A stretch of DNA of 64,000 nucleotides, from NCBI RefSeq assembly GCF_001642955.1, contig NZ_LWSK01000001.1, positions 124,001 through 188,000 of the forward strand, written 5' to 3'. Shown piece by piece: positions 47,075-55,314 of this stretch (positions are counted from its first letter, which is position 1; each line of letters begins with the position of its first letter). Below the pieces are notes generated by a model. That model was not told where the DNA came from. It saw only the letters and a list, made by a program, of their open reading frames with translations, and searched no databases. The DNA comes from Rubripirellula obstinata (lineage in GTDB: Bacteria > Planctomycetota > Planctomycetia > Pirellulales > Pirellulaceae). Both the position numbers and the translations under genes were made by a program.

Positions 47075-47112
47075 AAAACGGCGAGACGGGTTACTGCAAC
47101 CCGTCTCGCCGT
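47075..47112 (-). terminator. Rho-independent terminator of the PEP-CTERM gene
   Basis: On the minus strand: cggcgagacgggttgcag then taacccgtctcgccgttttcg. A 15-bp GC-rich stem (ggcgagacgggtt) with a 4-6 nt loop, followed by TTTT, 50 bp past the stop. Confidence 0.85.
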
Positions 47113-47162
47113 GATCGATGTTCCGCTAACAGTCAATCTGGATTCACATCCAAAAAGTCTGC

Positions 47163-47852
47163 TTACTTACGTCGGCGTCGTACCAAACCGCAAACGCCAG
47201 CCACGCCGAGAATGGCAAGCGAGGAAGGTTCGGGAATGACGGTGGTTCCAACGGACGCGACCAAGGCGCGATCATTACGGATGGTGCCGTTATCCTGCAC
47301 CACGCTGACAAGGTAAGCTGGATCTGCCGCCCCACCAGCGAAGCTACCGACTGCCTGAAGTCCGTAAACGTTGTTGCCAGGCAAGTCCAAAATAGCCGGG
47401 ATAGCAGTTGCGTCATTCTGAAATGCGAAAAACAACCGGTCGCTAGTATCTGCCAGATCAGCGTTGGAAGTTACAGTAATTCCAGTAAAGGTGTAATTGA
47501 TCGGTGAACCATCGCCACCACCGAATGTTGCCGCAGCATCCGATGCGCCAAGAAAACCCGTTAAATCGGTGCCGTCGTAGCCACTGTAAACACCCAAAAA
47601 CAGATCAACCACTTGGGTATTTTGGCTGCTCCCTACCAAACCGATGCTGTCGACAGAGTAGGTCACGTTCTCGGTCAGAGTAACGGTCTGCCCAGTGAGG
47701 GTCGACGGAGTCGCATCGAAATCAATAAAAAGACCACCCGGTGCCCCAAACGAAGATTGGGGACTTGCAGTGGTGTCAATCACAATGTCAGCGGATGCCG
47801 TTCCGGTCAGCATCAGGGCACCGACAAGGGTAAAAATCAATTTCTTCATCAT
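47163..47852 (-). CDS. PEP-CTERM sorting-domain protein
   Basis: A 229-residue secreted protein with an N-terminal signal peptide (MMKKLIFTLVGALMLTGTAS then A) and a C-terminal PEP-CTERM sorting signal: VIPEPSSLAILGVAGVCGL followed by VRRRRK at residues about 205-229. This signal is normally removed by an exosortase (EpsH/XrtA type). The middle is beta-rich (TLTGQTVTLTENVTYSVDSI, VSVVQDNG) with no known domain. Both ATGs at 47852 and 47849 are possible; AAGG lies upstream. No exosortase gene occurs in the window. Confidence 0.88.
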   Translation of the reverse strand: MMKKLIFTLVGALMLTGTASADIVIDTTASPQSSFGAPGGLFIDFDATPSTLTGQTVTLTENVTYSVDSIGLVGSSQNTQVVDLFLGVYSGYDGTDLTGFLGASDAAATFGGGDGSPINYTFTGITVTSNADLADTSDRLFFAFQNDATAIPAILDLPGNNVYGLQAVGSFAGGAADPAYLVSVVQDNGTIRNDRALVASVGTTVIPEPSSLAILGVAGVCGLVRRRRK

Positions 47853-48406
47853 TTGTACCTTTAACTCTTCAAGGGAGGAAAACTAGGTCGAAGTGTGTGA
47901 TCCGCAAAAACCGAACAAACACGCCGCATTACGAATTACCAGCTTCGCCTAAAACTCACCCCCCATAAAGGAAAATCTTTTGAAATTACCTTAAGAATAT
48001 GTTTAAGTAGACATCCGCACCGTAGATGTCGTCAGATGCATTCGATCGCAGTGCGTGTAGGTTTCCACCTTAAATCGTCGCTAGGCCCGCCAGCCTGGCG
48101 GTATCTAATTCCCCCTGGCGGGCGGTCGCTGGGGAGCATTTCCAAAGAACTGTCCCGAAGTAACTTCCCGGTTTTCCCGTAGCTGGGCCCGCCAGGGTTC
48201 AGTACCTGCTCAGTCAATCGTTAGCTGTACCTCACGCCGTGAAGGGTTCTAAACCGTTTAACCGCGTGGGCATCGCCCCGCGCGTTTCGTTCAGCGTGGA
48301 CGCGCGGGGCGATGCCCACGCGGCTAAACGAACTTTCCGCGACCAAGATCTCTTCACGGCGATGGACTGAACGCTGGCGGGATCGGACACGTTTTGCAAC
48401 GGTTGC
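47853..48406. repeat. 554-bp intergenic region with a repeat nested in another repeat
   Basis: 48148-48178 is agaactgtcccgaagtaact then tcccggttttcccg (shared with 3884-3914 reversed). 48179-48222 is the left half of a GGGCCCGCC inverted repeat, interrupted by a GTTTAACCGCG element at 48233-48361, and 48365-48385 is the right half (actgaacgctggcgggatcgg). Outside these, no gene and no clear promoter for the PEP-CTERM gene was spotted. Confidence 0.75.
48233..48361. repeat. GTTTAACCGCG palindromic element, copy 3 (inserted in another repeat)
   Basis: Left: cgtttaaccgcgtgggcatc then gccccgcgcg; right: cgcgcggggcgatgcccacg then cggctaaacg. Outer flanks gccgtgaagggttct and cttcacggc form the outer stem as in other copies. 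It sits inside the inverted repeat at 48179-48385. Confidence 0.9.
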
Positions 48407-48880
48407 CTAAGACGCCAGCTTATTCGAAGGCTTGCCGCTGCCAGCTTTCTTCCTCGCTGGCTTGGTGACCAAGCGTATTTCTGGCATTCGGTTCTTACCG
48501 CCGTGGAACGTTCGCCGGCCTTCGATGGTGTGGTCGAAAACGAAAACACCGTTGGATGAGCCTCGTGGCGAGATTCGTAGAATTGCCGGATGCCCGCACT
48601 CGCTGCACTGGACCCTTAGCCCGTGCGAATCAAGCATCCGTGCGATCGCATCGACCAGCTTTCGGTTCTCTTCGATCGATCCCATCGATTGACCGGCAAA
48701 CTGGTTCAGCTTGTCCGCAATCGTCATGCGAATCGATCGTTGCAGCCTGGCGAGATCCTGTTCGAGCGACTGCAGAGCCTGCGACGGACGCTCGCCGGCA
48801 ATCCGGCCGACGTCTTTTCCAACCAAGACGTCTTTTCCAGCCAGATCGGGCGGCGTATCGGCTGGCTCGGTGGTAGACAT
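48407..48880 (-). CDS. Hypothetical protein with a Cys-pair motif
   Basis: A 157-residue protein with no family I recognise. N-terminus is polar with an in-frame near repeat (LAGKDVLVGKDV). Residues about 40-80 are helical and likely coiled coil (LEQDLARLQRSIRMTIADKL). A CSECGHPAILR motif at about residue 97 hints at a metal or nucleic-acid-binding segment but a second Cys pair is missing. The tail is Lys/Arg-rich (TKPARKKAGSGKPSNKLAS). It is divergent from the GAF-HlyD gene and may share the regulatory palindrome at 48945-48963. Confidence 0.7.
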   Translation of the reverse strand: MSTTEPADTPPDLAGKDVLVGKDVGRIAGERPSQALQSLEQDLARLQRSIRMTIADKLNQFAGQSMGSIEENRKLVDAIARMLDSHGLRVQCSECGHPAILRISPRGSSNGVFVFDHTIEGRRTFHGGKNRMPEIRLVTKPARKKAGSGKPSNKLAS

Positions 48881-48944
48881 CCGTTTCCTAGGGAAGCTTG
48901 ATTACAGGATCGATTCCGATTTTCTTAAATCAACTCTGGACGAG

Positions 48945-48963
48945 TTTATACAAGTTGTATAAA
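48945..48963. promoter_or_regulatory. Candidate operator: perfect 9-bp inverted repeat
   Basis: tttatacaagttgtataaa is a perfect palindrome with a single central g, in the 322-bp region between the divergent genes ending at 48880 and starting at 49203. Its size and position suit a dimeric repressor. Further on (49024-49059) the 18-nt unit aaccggcctgtttgggtg is duplicated in tandem. Both are regulatory candidates only. Confidence 0.5.
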
Positions 48964-49202
48964 TTGTCGAGGGACGATTTTTCGCAGTGTCGTGAAAAGT
49001 CCCCATTCGGTTTCCGCCCAGAAAACCGGCCTGTTTGGGTGAACCGGCCTGTTTGGGTGCTTGGCTTGCCAAATTTGCAGCGAAGGGTCAGGTCAGCGTG
49101 GCAAAATCTTGACGTTTTCAGTAGTTTCGATCCTCGATAAACATTTTGGCGGCGATTTGCCGCAGCATTTGATTCCGTTCCCACTTTCGCGAAGCCCAGC
49201 CC

Positions 49203-51266
49203 ATGTCGGTCAACCAGCAAACGGTCGAGGAAACCAAGGCACAGATTCGTGGATTGGTCAACGAGATCGCTGCCTTGGCAAAGAGCGGCGCGACCGCCGA
49301 AGAGTTCTATTCTGAATTGCTCTCGCGAGTGATCACGGCTCTGGCCGCACCCGGCGGCGCGGTTTGGTTGCTCGACGATGATCAGCATCTAAAGCTGCAG
49401 TATCAGATCAATGCTGAACCATCGATCTTGGCCGAGGACACCGAAGATGCTCTGCGTCACAAACGTCTGCTGCAACGTGTCGCCCACAGCGGCCAATCGT
49501 TGCTGGTGCCACCGTACTCCGGCACAACCGATGGTGATGCCGAAGGCAACCCGACTCGTTACTTGTTGGTTCTCGGTGCGTTGAAGCATGAAGGCCAGAA
49601 CGACGGTTTGATTGAGATTTTCCAGCGTCCGGACACCGCGCCTGACACGCAAAAAGGCTACCTGCGGTTCCTGCAACAAATGTGTGAGTTGGCGACCGAG
49701 TGGTTGCGGACTCAAAAGCTTCAAAAGCTAGGTGATCGCCAAACGCTATGGCAGCAAGCCGATTCGTTCGCTCGCGCGACTCATGAATCGCTCGACCTAA
49801 AAGAGACCTGTTACATCGTCGCCAACGAAGGCCGACGAATGATTGGTTGTGACCGAGTCAGCGTGGCGATCAAGAAGGGCGGTAAGTGTACGGTCCAGGC
49901 GATCAGCGGCCAGGACACGATCGAAAATCGATCGAACATTGTGACGGCTCTAAATAACTTGGCGACTCGAGTGGTCGCGGCCGGTGAACCGCTTTGGCAC
50001 GATGGATCGACCGAAGATCTGCCGCCGCAAATCGAAGAGGCGCTTGAAGACTACGTGGACGAATCCTACGGTCGGCAAATCGCGGTGCTGCCACTTCGTG
50101 AACCTGAGCGACGCCTTGGTCAGGACGAAGAAGCGGGTGCCGCGGGAACGATCGATCGCGACAACGCTCACCGAGGCGAAGTGATTGGGGCGCTGATCGT
50201 CGAGCAGATCGAAAGCGACATTCCTGCCGAAATCTATCGCTCTCGCGTCGATCTGGTTTACGAACACGGTACACGAGCGATCGCGAACTCGCGGGCTCAC
50301 AGCAATCTATTCTTGATGCCGCTCTGGCGTGCTTTGGGACGTGCGACTTGGGTGCTGCGTGCTCGGACACTGCCCAAGACACTGGCGGTGCTCGGCTTGA
50401 TCGCTGCCATTATCTTGGGGCTGACGTTCATTCCCAAAGACTTCAACCTGGAAGCCGAAGGCACGTTGATCCCCGAGGCTCGCCGCGAGGTCTTTGCACC
50501 GATTGACGGTGAAGTGATCGAGGTCTCGGTCGACCACAATGACGTCGTCAAAGCAGGCGACGTTTTGATCCGGCTTAGAAATCCGGACATGGAACAACAG
50601 ATGGTTGAAGTCGAAGGCCAAATTCTGACGACGCTGGCCGAACAGTCGCGAGTGAAGGGGCAACTCAGTTATGGCGAAGACTTAAAGCGGGCCGACGTTC
50701 AAGCATTGAAGTCAGAACAAAACGAGCTTGAGATTAAGTACAAGGTGCTGCTTCAGAAAAAAGCGTTGCACGAAAAACGTGCCGAGGATTTGAACATTCG
50801 CTCACCGATCGATGGTGTCGTCGTTTCTTGGGACGTCGAAAAGATGCTGCGAAGTCGTCCGATTATGACCGGCCAGGTTTTGTTGGAGGTCGCCGATTTG
50901 AATCAGCCGTTGCGATTGGAATTGGATCTGCCCGAAAAACGTGAAGGTCACTTGGACGAGTTTGTCCGAACCAACAATCTGACTGAGCCCGATTCGGTGA
51001 TCGACGTCTCGTACATTTTGGCGACCGACCCCGATCAACCTCTTGATGCGGTCCTGCCGGTCCGAACAATCGCGACACGTGCGGAAGCCAACGAAGAACA
51101 TGGCGCGATCATCAAGATGAAGGCGCTTCCTGAACAAGAACCGTTGCGTCGTTTGAACCCGCGTCCAGGCGCGAAGGTGATTGCAAAGGTGAAGTGTGGT
51201 CGAGCATCGAGCGGGTTCGTGTTCTTCCACGAAATTTATGAATGGTGTTGCAAGTTTTTCTTCTAG
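49203..51266 (+). CDS. GAF-sensor fused to HlyD-type membrane fusion protein
   Basis: A 687-residue protein that joins a cytosolic sensor to a periplasmic adaptor. Residues about 30-170 and 190-385 read as two GAF-like domains (GGAVWLLDDDQHLKLQYQIN; CYIVANEGRRMIGCDRVSVA, with GEVIGALIVEQIES at the end). One transmembrane helix TLAVLGLIAAIILGLTFIP is at about 391-410. The periplasmic part has the split lipoyl/barrel-sandwich halves (RREVFAPIDGEVIEVSVDHN, near 425-470, and NIRSPIDGVVVSWDVEKML, near 538-560) around a coiled coil, then a beta-barrel segment. No ABC, RND or outer-membrane partner lies beside it. It leads a three-gene cluster; the next gene starts 816 bp further, after a hairpin array. 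Confidence 0.9.
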   Translation: MSVNQQTVEETKAQIRGLVNEIAALAKSGATAEEFYSELLSRVITALAAPGGAVWLLDDDQHLKLQYQINAEPSILAEDTEDALRHKRLLQRVAHSGQSLLVPPYSGTTDGDAEGNPTRYLLVLGALKHEGQNDGLIEIFQRPDTAPDTQKGYLRFLQQMCELATEWLRTQKLQKLGDRQTLWQQADSFARATHESLDLKETCYIVANEGRRMIGCDRVSVAIKKGGKCTVQAISGQDTIENRSNIVTALNNLATRVVAAGEPLWHDGSTEDLPPQIEEALEDYVDESYGRQIAVLPLREPERRLGQDEEAGAAGTIDRDNAHRGEVIGALIVEQIESDIPAEIYRSRVDLVYEHGTRAIANSRAHSNLFLMPLWRALGRATWVLRARTLPKTLAVLGLIAAIILGLTFIPKDFNLEAEGTLIPEARREVFAPIDGEVIEVSVDHNDVVKAGDVLIRLRNPDMEQQMVEVEGQILTTLAEQSRVKGQLSYGEDLKRADVQALKSEQNELEIKYKVLLQKKALHEKRAEDLNIRSPIDGVVVSWDVEKMLRSRPIMTGQVLLEVADLNQPLRLELDLPEKREGHLDEFVRTNNLTEPDSVIDVSYILATDPDQPLDAVLPVRTIATRAEANEEHGAIIKMKALPEQEPLRRLNPRPGAKVIAKVKCGRASSGFVFFHEIYEWCCKFFF

Positions 51267-51276
51267 TTTCCTCAAC

Positions 51277-52062
51277 GTAGGCCGTAGCGAGCCCCAGCGA
51301 GTTACGGCGTCCCGATTCCCGAACACACACTTGCCGAAACTCGCTACGGCCTACTTGTCATCCTTGACGTAGGCCGTAGCGAGCCCCAGCGAGTTACGGC
51401 GTCCCGACTCCCGAACACACACTTGCCGTAACTCGCTAAGGCTCGCTACGGCCTACTTGTCTTCATTGACGTAGGCCGTAGCGAGCCCCAGCGAGTTACG
51501 GCATCCCGATTCCCGAATACACACTTGCCGTAACTCGCTAAGGCTCGCTACGGCCTACTTGTCTTTGTTGACGTAGGCCGTAGCGAGCCCCAGCGAGTTA
51601 CGGCATCCCGATTCCCGAATACACACTTGCCGTAACTCGCTGAGGCTCGCTACGGCCTACTTGTCTTCGTTGACGTAGGCCGTAGCGAGCCCCAGCGAGT
51701 TACGGCATCCCGATTCCCAAACACACACTTGCCGTAACTCGCTGAGGCTCGCTACGGCCTACTTGTCTCCATTGACGTAGGCCGTAGCGAGCCCCAGCGA
51801 GTTACGGCGTCCAGATTCCCGAATATACACTTGCCGTAACTCGCTGAGGCTCGCTACGGCCTACTTGTCATCCTTGACGTAGGCCGTAGCGAGCCCCAGC
51901 GAGTTACGGCGTCCCGATTCCCGAATACACACTTGCCGTAACTCGCTAAGGCTCGCTACGGCCTACTTGTCTTCATTGACGTAGGCCGTAGCGAGCCCCA
52001 GCGAGTTACGGCGTCCCGACTCCCGAATACACACTTGCCGTAACTCGCTACGGCCTACTTGT
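51277..52062. repeat. Tandem array of eight 102-bp hairpin units
   Basis: Units start at 51277, 51369, 51471, 51573, 51675, 51777, 51879 and 51981. Each full unit has a left arm of 32 nt (gtaggccgtagcgagccc then cagcgagttacggc), a loop of about 24 nt (cccgattcccgaatacac), a right arm (gccgtaactcgctaaggc then tcgctacggcctac) and a 14-nt spacer ending ttgac. Arms pair with a 2-nt mismatch (cc/tt). The first and last units lack aaggctcgct in the right arm. A solo copy, in inverted orientation, lies at 55350-55440. Confidence 0.97.
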
Positions 52063-52082
52063 CCTTCCAAAAAGTTTTTCTC

Positions 52083-52976
52083 ATGCGCCAGACACTTATC
52101 CTAAAAGCGTTTTTACCTGTGGCGATCGCGATTGCCGCGACGACCAGTCTCGTGCATGCCCAGGAACGTGGTGAGCGTGAAATCCGTGCCGTCAATTGCT
52201 CGGTTCGCTACATCAACAAGACTGACATTCCGGCAAAGGCTGACGGAACGCTCACTGAGTTGATGTTTGAAGAAGGCGACACCGTCACCAAGGATCAAGT
52301 GCTGGCGACGATTGATGCAACCGCGGCAAAGCTTGCCGTCGAACTGAAAAAGGCGGAGGAAAAAGAGGCCACACTCAACGCACTCAATGACATCAACCTT
52401 AAAGACTCCATCAACAACGAAAAAGTCGCCAAGGCCGAATACGAGTCTTACAAAGTGCTTCGCAAAGAAGGTGCGATCCCGTATTGGGAAATGGAGAAGA
52501 AGCGTTTGGAAGCAGAACGTCAGGTGCTGCGAATTGAATTGGCCAAGATGGAACAGAAAATTGCTTTGATCAAACGCATTGCGAAGCAAACTGAATTAGA
52601 CATGGCCGAATTTGAATTGACCAAACGCGATGTCACTTCACCGGTCACCGGGTTCATCGAAAAACGAATTGCACAAATTGGCCAATGGGTCCAAGCGGGC
52701 AGTCCCATCGCAACTCTGATTCAAATGGATCGGTTGCGAGTCGAAGGCGACATCGATGCATTGCGTTACCCCGGCGTCGTTGAAAAGGGTGCTGCCGTCG
52801 AAGTCACGGTCTTCCAAGGCGATCGCAGCGTGACCGTTGATGGAACAATTGGTTACGTCAGCATGGAAGTGGACGTCCGAGATTTGAATAACATTTGGGT
52901 CGAGATCGAAAACGAAAAGTTCGGCAACGATTGGAAATTCAAACCCGGCATGAAAGCCGAAATCACGATTAAGTAA
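52083..52976 (+). CDS. HlyD-family periplasmic adaptor
   Basis: A 297-residue membrane fusion protein without sensor domain. The ATG at 52083 gives a Sec signal MRQTLILKAFLPVAIAIAAT then TSLVHAQ, cleaved before the mature part. The barrel-sandwich halves are INKTDIPAKADGTLTELMFE (about residue 43) and the right half DVTSPVTGFIEKRIAQIGQW (about 185), with a long coiled-coil hairpin (KKAEEKEATLNALNDINLKD through QKIALIKRIAKQTELDMAEF) between. Beta barrel follows, ending with FKPGMKAEITIK. It starts 21 bp after the hairpin array. Confidence 0.9.
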   Translation: MRQTLILKAFLPVAIAIAATTSLVHAQERGEREIRAVNCSVRYINKTDIPAKADGTLTELMFEEGDTVTKDQVLATIDATAAKLAVELKKAEEKEATLNALNDINLKDSINNEKVAKAEYESYKVLRKEGAIPYWEMEKKRLEAERQVLRIELAKMEQKIALIKRIAKQTELDMAEFELTKRDVTSPVTGFIEKRIAQIGQWVQAGSPIATLIQMDRLRVEGDIDALRYPGVVEKGAAVEVTVFQGDRSVTVDGTIGYVSMEVDVRDLNNIWVEIENEKFGNDWKFKPGMKAEITIK

Positions 52977-53070
52977 ATAGCGATTAGCTTTTAGCGATTA
53001 GCTGTTAGCTTTCCAAATCCAACTTCCTCATCCAACAAAACTAATTGCTAACAGCTAATCGCTAAAAGCT
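52977..53070. repeat. GCTAATCGCTAACAGC hairpin element, copy 2
   Basis: Left half agcgattagcttttagcgat then tagctgttagct (52979-53010), right half ctaattgctaacagctaatc then gctaaaagct (53041-53070). The two halves pair over gctgttagc/gctaacagc and agcgattagct/agctaatcgct. It fills the whole junction between the HlyD adaptor stop (52976) and the M50 start (53077). Confidence 0.85.
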
Positions 53071-53076
53071 TCTTCC

Positions 53077-55314
53077 ATGTCTACTCTTGCCGAATCCCTT
53101 GTTAGCAGCTCGTCACGTGCGCTGACGGTGCGCAAGCGTCCTGACCTGTCCGCGAACCGGCAACGGTATCAGGGCACGGGTTATTGGGTGGTCAAGGAAC
53201 CGGTGGGATTGCAGTACTTTCGTTTTCATGACGAAGAGTACTTCATTCTGAACATGTTGGATGGCCACGTTTCGCTGCAGCAGATCAAAGAAGGATTTGA
53301 GCGGCGGTTTGCACCTCAGAAGATCACGTTTGGTGATTTGCAGCAATTCATTGGCATGTTGCATCGCAGCGGTTTGGTGATCAGCAATTCGCCTGGCCAG
53401 GGCAAGGCGCTGCGTGAACGTGGACGGAAGAAGAAGAACAAAGAGACGCTGGGCAAGTTTGCCAACGTCTTTGCACTTCGCTATCGCGGTTTCGACCCCG
53501 AGAAAATCCTCAACGCGATCCTGCCTTGGTTCGGTTGGATCTTTACGGTTCCCGCTCTGCTGTGTTTTGGATTACTGCTATTCGCCGCGTCGATGTTGCT
53601 GGCTAGTCAGTACGACACGGTTTACGCCAAATTGCCCACGTTCCAGCAGTTTTTCGCTGCCGATCGTTGGTTGATTCTGGCCGCAACGATGGGCATCGTT
53701 AAAGTTATCCACGAATTCGGTCACGGTCTGAGTTGCAAAAAGTTTGGTGGCGAGTGTCACGAAATCGGCTTCATGTTGTTGGTCTTTACGCCCTGTTTGT
53801 ACTGCAACGTTTCCGATTCGTGGATGTTGCCCAACAAATGGAAACGGGTTTGGATTGGTGCGGCCGGAATCTATGTCGAGATGATTTTGGCGTCGGTTGC
53901 TGCGTTCGTTTGGTACTTCACTGAAAACGGAACGACGATCAATGACCTTTGTTTGAACATGATGTTTTTGAACGTCGTCAGCACCGTGTTGGTCAACGGA
54001 AATCCGTTGCTACGGTTCGATGGCTATTACATCCTGATGGACGCGTTGGAAATTCCCAACCTTCGTCAGAAGAGCACCGAAGTTCTGAAACGATGGTTTC
54101 AAAAAACATGCTTGGGATTGGAATTGCAGGACGATCCGTTCTTGCCGACACGTGGCAAGTTCATGTTCGCGATGTTCACGATCGCCAGTGTGATTTACCG
54201 ATGGGTGGTCGTCTTTTCGATCGTCTGGTTTGTGATCAAGGTGCTCGAACCCTACGGCTTGCAAGCGGTTGGGCGAATGGTTGCTGTGGTTGGTTTCTTT
54301 GGATTGGTGGCTCAACCGGTCAAACAAACGTGGAAGTTTTGTCGTACACCTGGGAGATTGTCGAAAGTGAAACGTAAGCCTCTATTGACCTCGCTAGCGA
54401 TTTTCGCGGCCATCATTGCGGGCGTCTGTTACATCCCGTTGCCCCACCACATCGATTGTGCTTTCGAGGTCAGGCCTAGCGAAGCCGGTTCGGTTTACGC
54501 GGGAGCCCCCGGGCGGATTGAGTGGACGGTTGATCCCAAGGCAATCGTTCGCCAAGGCGATCCAATCGCGGTGCTGAAGAATCCGGATCTGGAAATCCAG
54601 CTCGCTCAACTGCGCGGTGAAGAAACCGTTTCTCAGGTCAAACTGCGGAACTTGTCGTTTCAGGTGCGGGATAACGAAGCCCTGAAATCACAAATTGAAA
54701 CTCAAGAAGAACTGTTGGCGTCGGTTCAGCACCTCAGAGAAAAAACCGAGGAAGAGCTTGACCGTTTGACCGTTCGTGCCAAGCGAGACGGCTATGTGAT
54801 CGAACCACCTTATCGTGAACCTCAAAATGGCCGCGACGGACGATTGCCGGGTTGGACCGGGTCACCGCTAGATCAAAAGAACCGTGGTGCGCTGTTGACT
54901 GCGGATGACGTCATCTGCGAAATCGGTGCTCCCAATGATTACGAAGCGGTGGTCGTGATTGACCAGGGCGACGTTCAGTTGGTTCGTGAAGGTCAAGCAG
55001 TTGATTTGAAGTTTGATTCGTTGCGGATGAAAACGTTCAGCGGAATGATCACCGAAAAGTCCAATGAACCACTCGAAGCGACATCGGTTTCTATGTCCAG
55101 CCAGACCGGCGGTGATTTGCAAACCGAAATTGATCCAACGACCGGAATGGTTAAGCCACGAAGCGTGTCGTATCAGGCAAGGGTGCCACTAAAACTGGAT
55201 GGTGTTTTGGTGCGGCCCGGCTATCGCGGTTCAGCAAAGATTCACGTGGACCCAATGTCCCTGGGAGGAAGACTTTGGCGAGTGATTGCCAAGACCTTTA
55301 ACTTTGAGCTTTAG
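53077..55314 (+). CDS. PqqD-like / M50 site-2-protease / HlyD fusion membrane protein
   Basis: A 745-residue protein that combines three parts. Residues about 20-105 read like a PqqD-type winged domain (RPDLSANRQRYQGTGYWVVK, then LDGHVSLQQIKEGFERRFAP). Residues about 140-440 are an M50 metalloprotease: HEFGH at about 211-215 (IVKVIHEFGHGLSCKKFGG), and the partner N-P-L-L-R-F-D-G-Y-Y motif at about 309-319 (NGNPLLRFDGYYILMDALE), with six or more helices. After a transmembrane helix the C-terminal third has HlyD-type lipoyl halves (GRIEWTVDPKAIVRQGDPIA, about 475-495; RAKRDGYVIEPPYREP, about 569-584) and a beta barrel. PqqD domains bind RiPP leader peptides in other systems; a similar role is inference. 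Confidence 0.9.
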   Translation: MSTLAESLVSSSSRALTVRKRPDLSANRQRYQGTGYWVVKEPVGLQYFRFHDEEYFILNMLDGHVSLQQIKEGFERRFAPQKITFGDLQQFIGMLHRSGLVISNSPGQGKALRERGRKKKNKETLGKFANVFALRYRGFDPEKILNAILPWFGWIFTVPALLCFGLLLFAASMLLASQYDTVYAKLPTFQQFFAADRWLILAATMGIVKVIHEFGHGLSCKKFGGECHEIGFMLLVFTPCLYCNVSDSWMLPNKWKRVWIGAAGIYVEMILASVAAFVWYFTENGTTINDLCLNMMFLNVVSTVLVNGNPLLRFDGYYILMDALEIPNLRQKSTEVLKRWFQKTCLGLELQDDPFLPTRGKFMFAMFTIASVIYRWVVVFSIVWFVIKVLEPYGLQAVGRMVAVVGFFGLVAQPVKQTWKFCRTPGRLSKVKRKPLLTSLAIFAAIIAGVCYIPLPHHIDCAFEVRPSEAGSVYAGAPGRIEWTVDPKAIVRQGDPIAVLKNPDLEIQLAQLRGEETVSQVKLRNLSFQVRDNEALKSQIETQEELLASVQHLREKTEEELDRLTVRAKRDGYVIEPPYREPQNGRDGRLPGWTGSPLDQKNRGALLTADDVICEIGAPNDYEAVVVIDQGDVQLVREGQAVDLKFDSLRMKTFSGMITEKSNEPLEATSVSMSSQTGGDLQTEIDPTTGMVKPRSVSYQARVPLKLDGVLVRPGYRGSAKIHVDPMSLGGRLWRVIAKTFNFEL

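Larger units (their letters stand above)
46411..47162. repeat. 752-bp intergenic region built of repeats
   Basis: 46491-46566 is copy 2 of the GAACGCG hairpin (cccaacccgaacgcg / cgcgttcgggttggg). 46756-46796 carries the tgtcctgaaacgagttccg repeat, followed directly by a copy of the inverted repeat at 46797-46890. 46935-47070 resembles the outer parts of the nested palindrome near 16020-16062 (cctcgcttacgc and gggcgcgtccgcg). No gene seen. Confidence 0.7.

Noticed and set aside
51277-52062. CRISPR array
   Set aside because: Repeats are regular, but each unit is a full hairpin with similar loops and a constant 14-nt spacer; there are no unique spacers of 30-40 nt and no cas genes.
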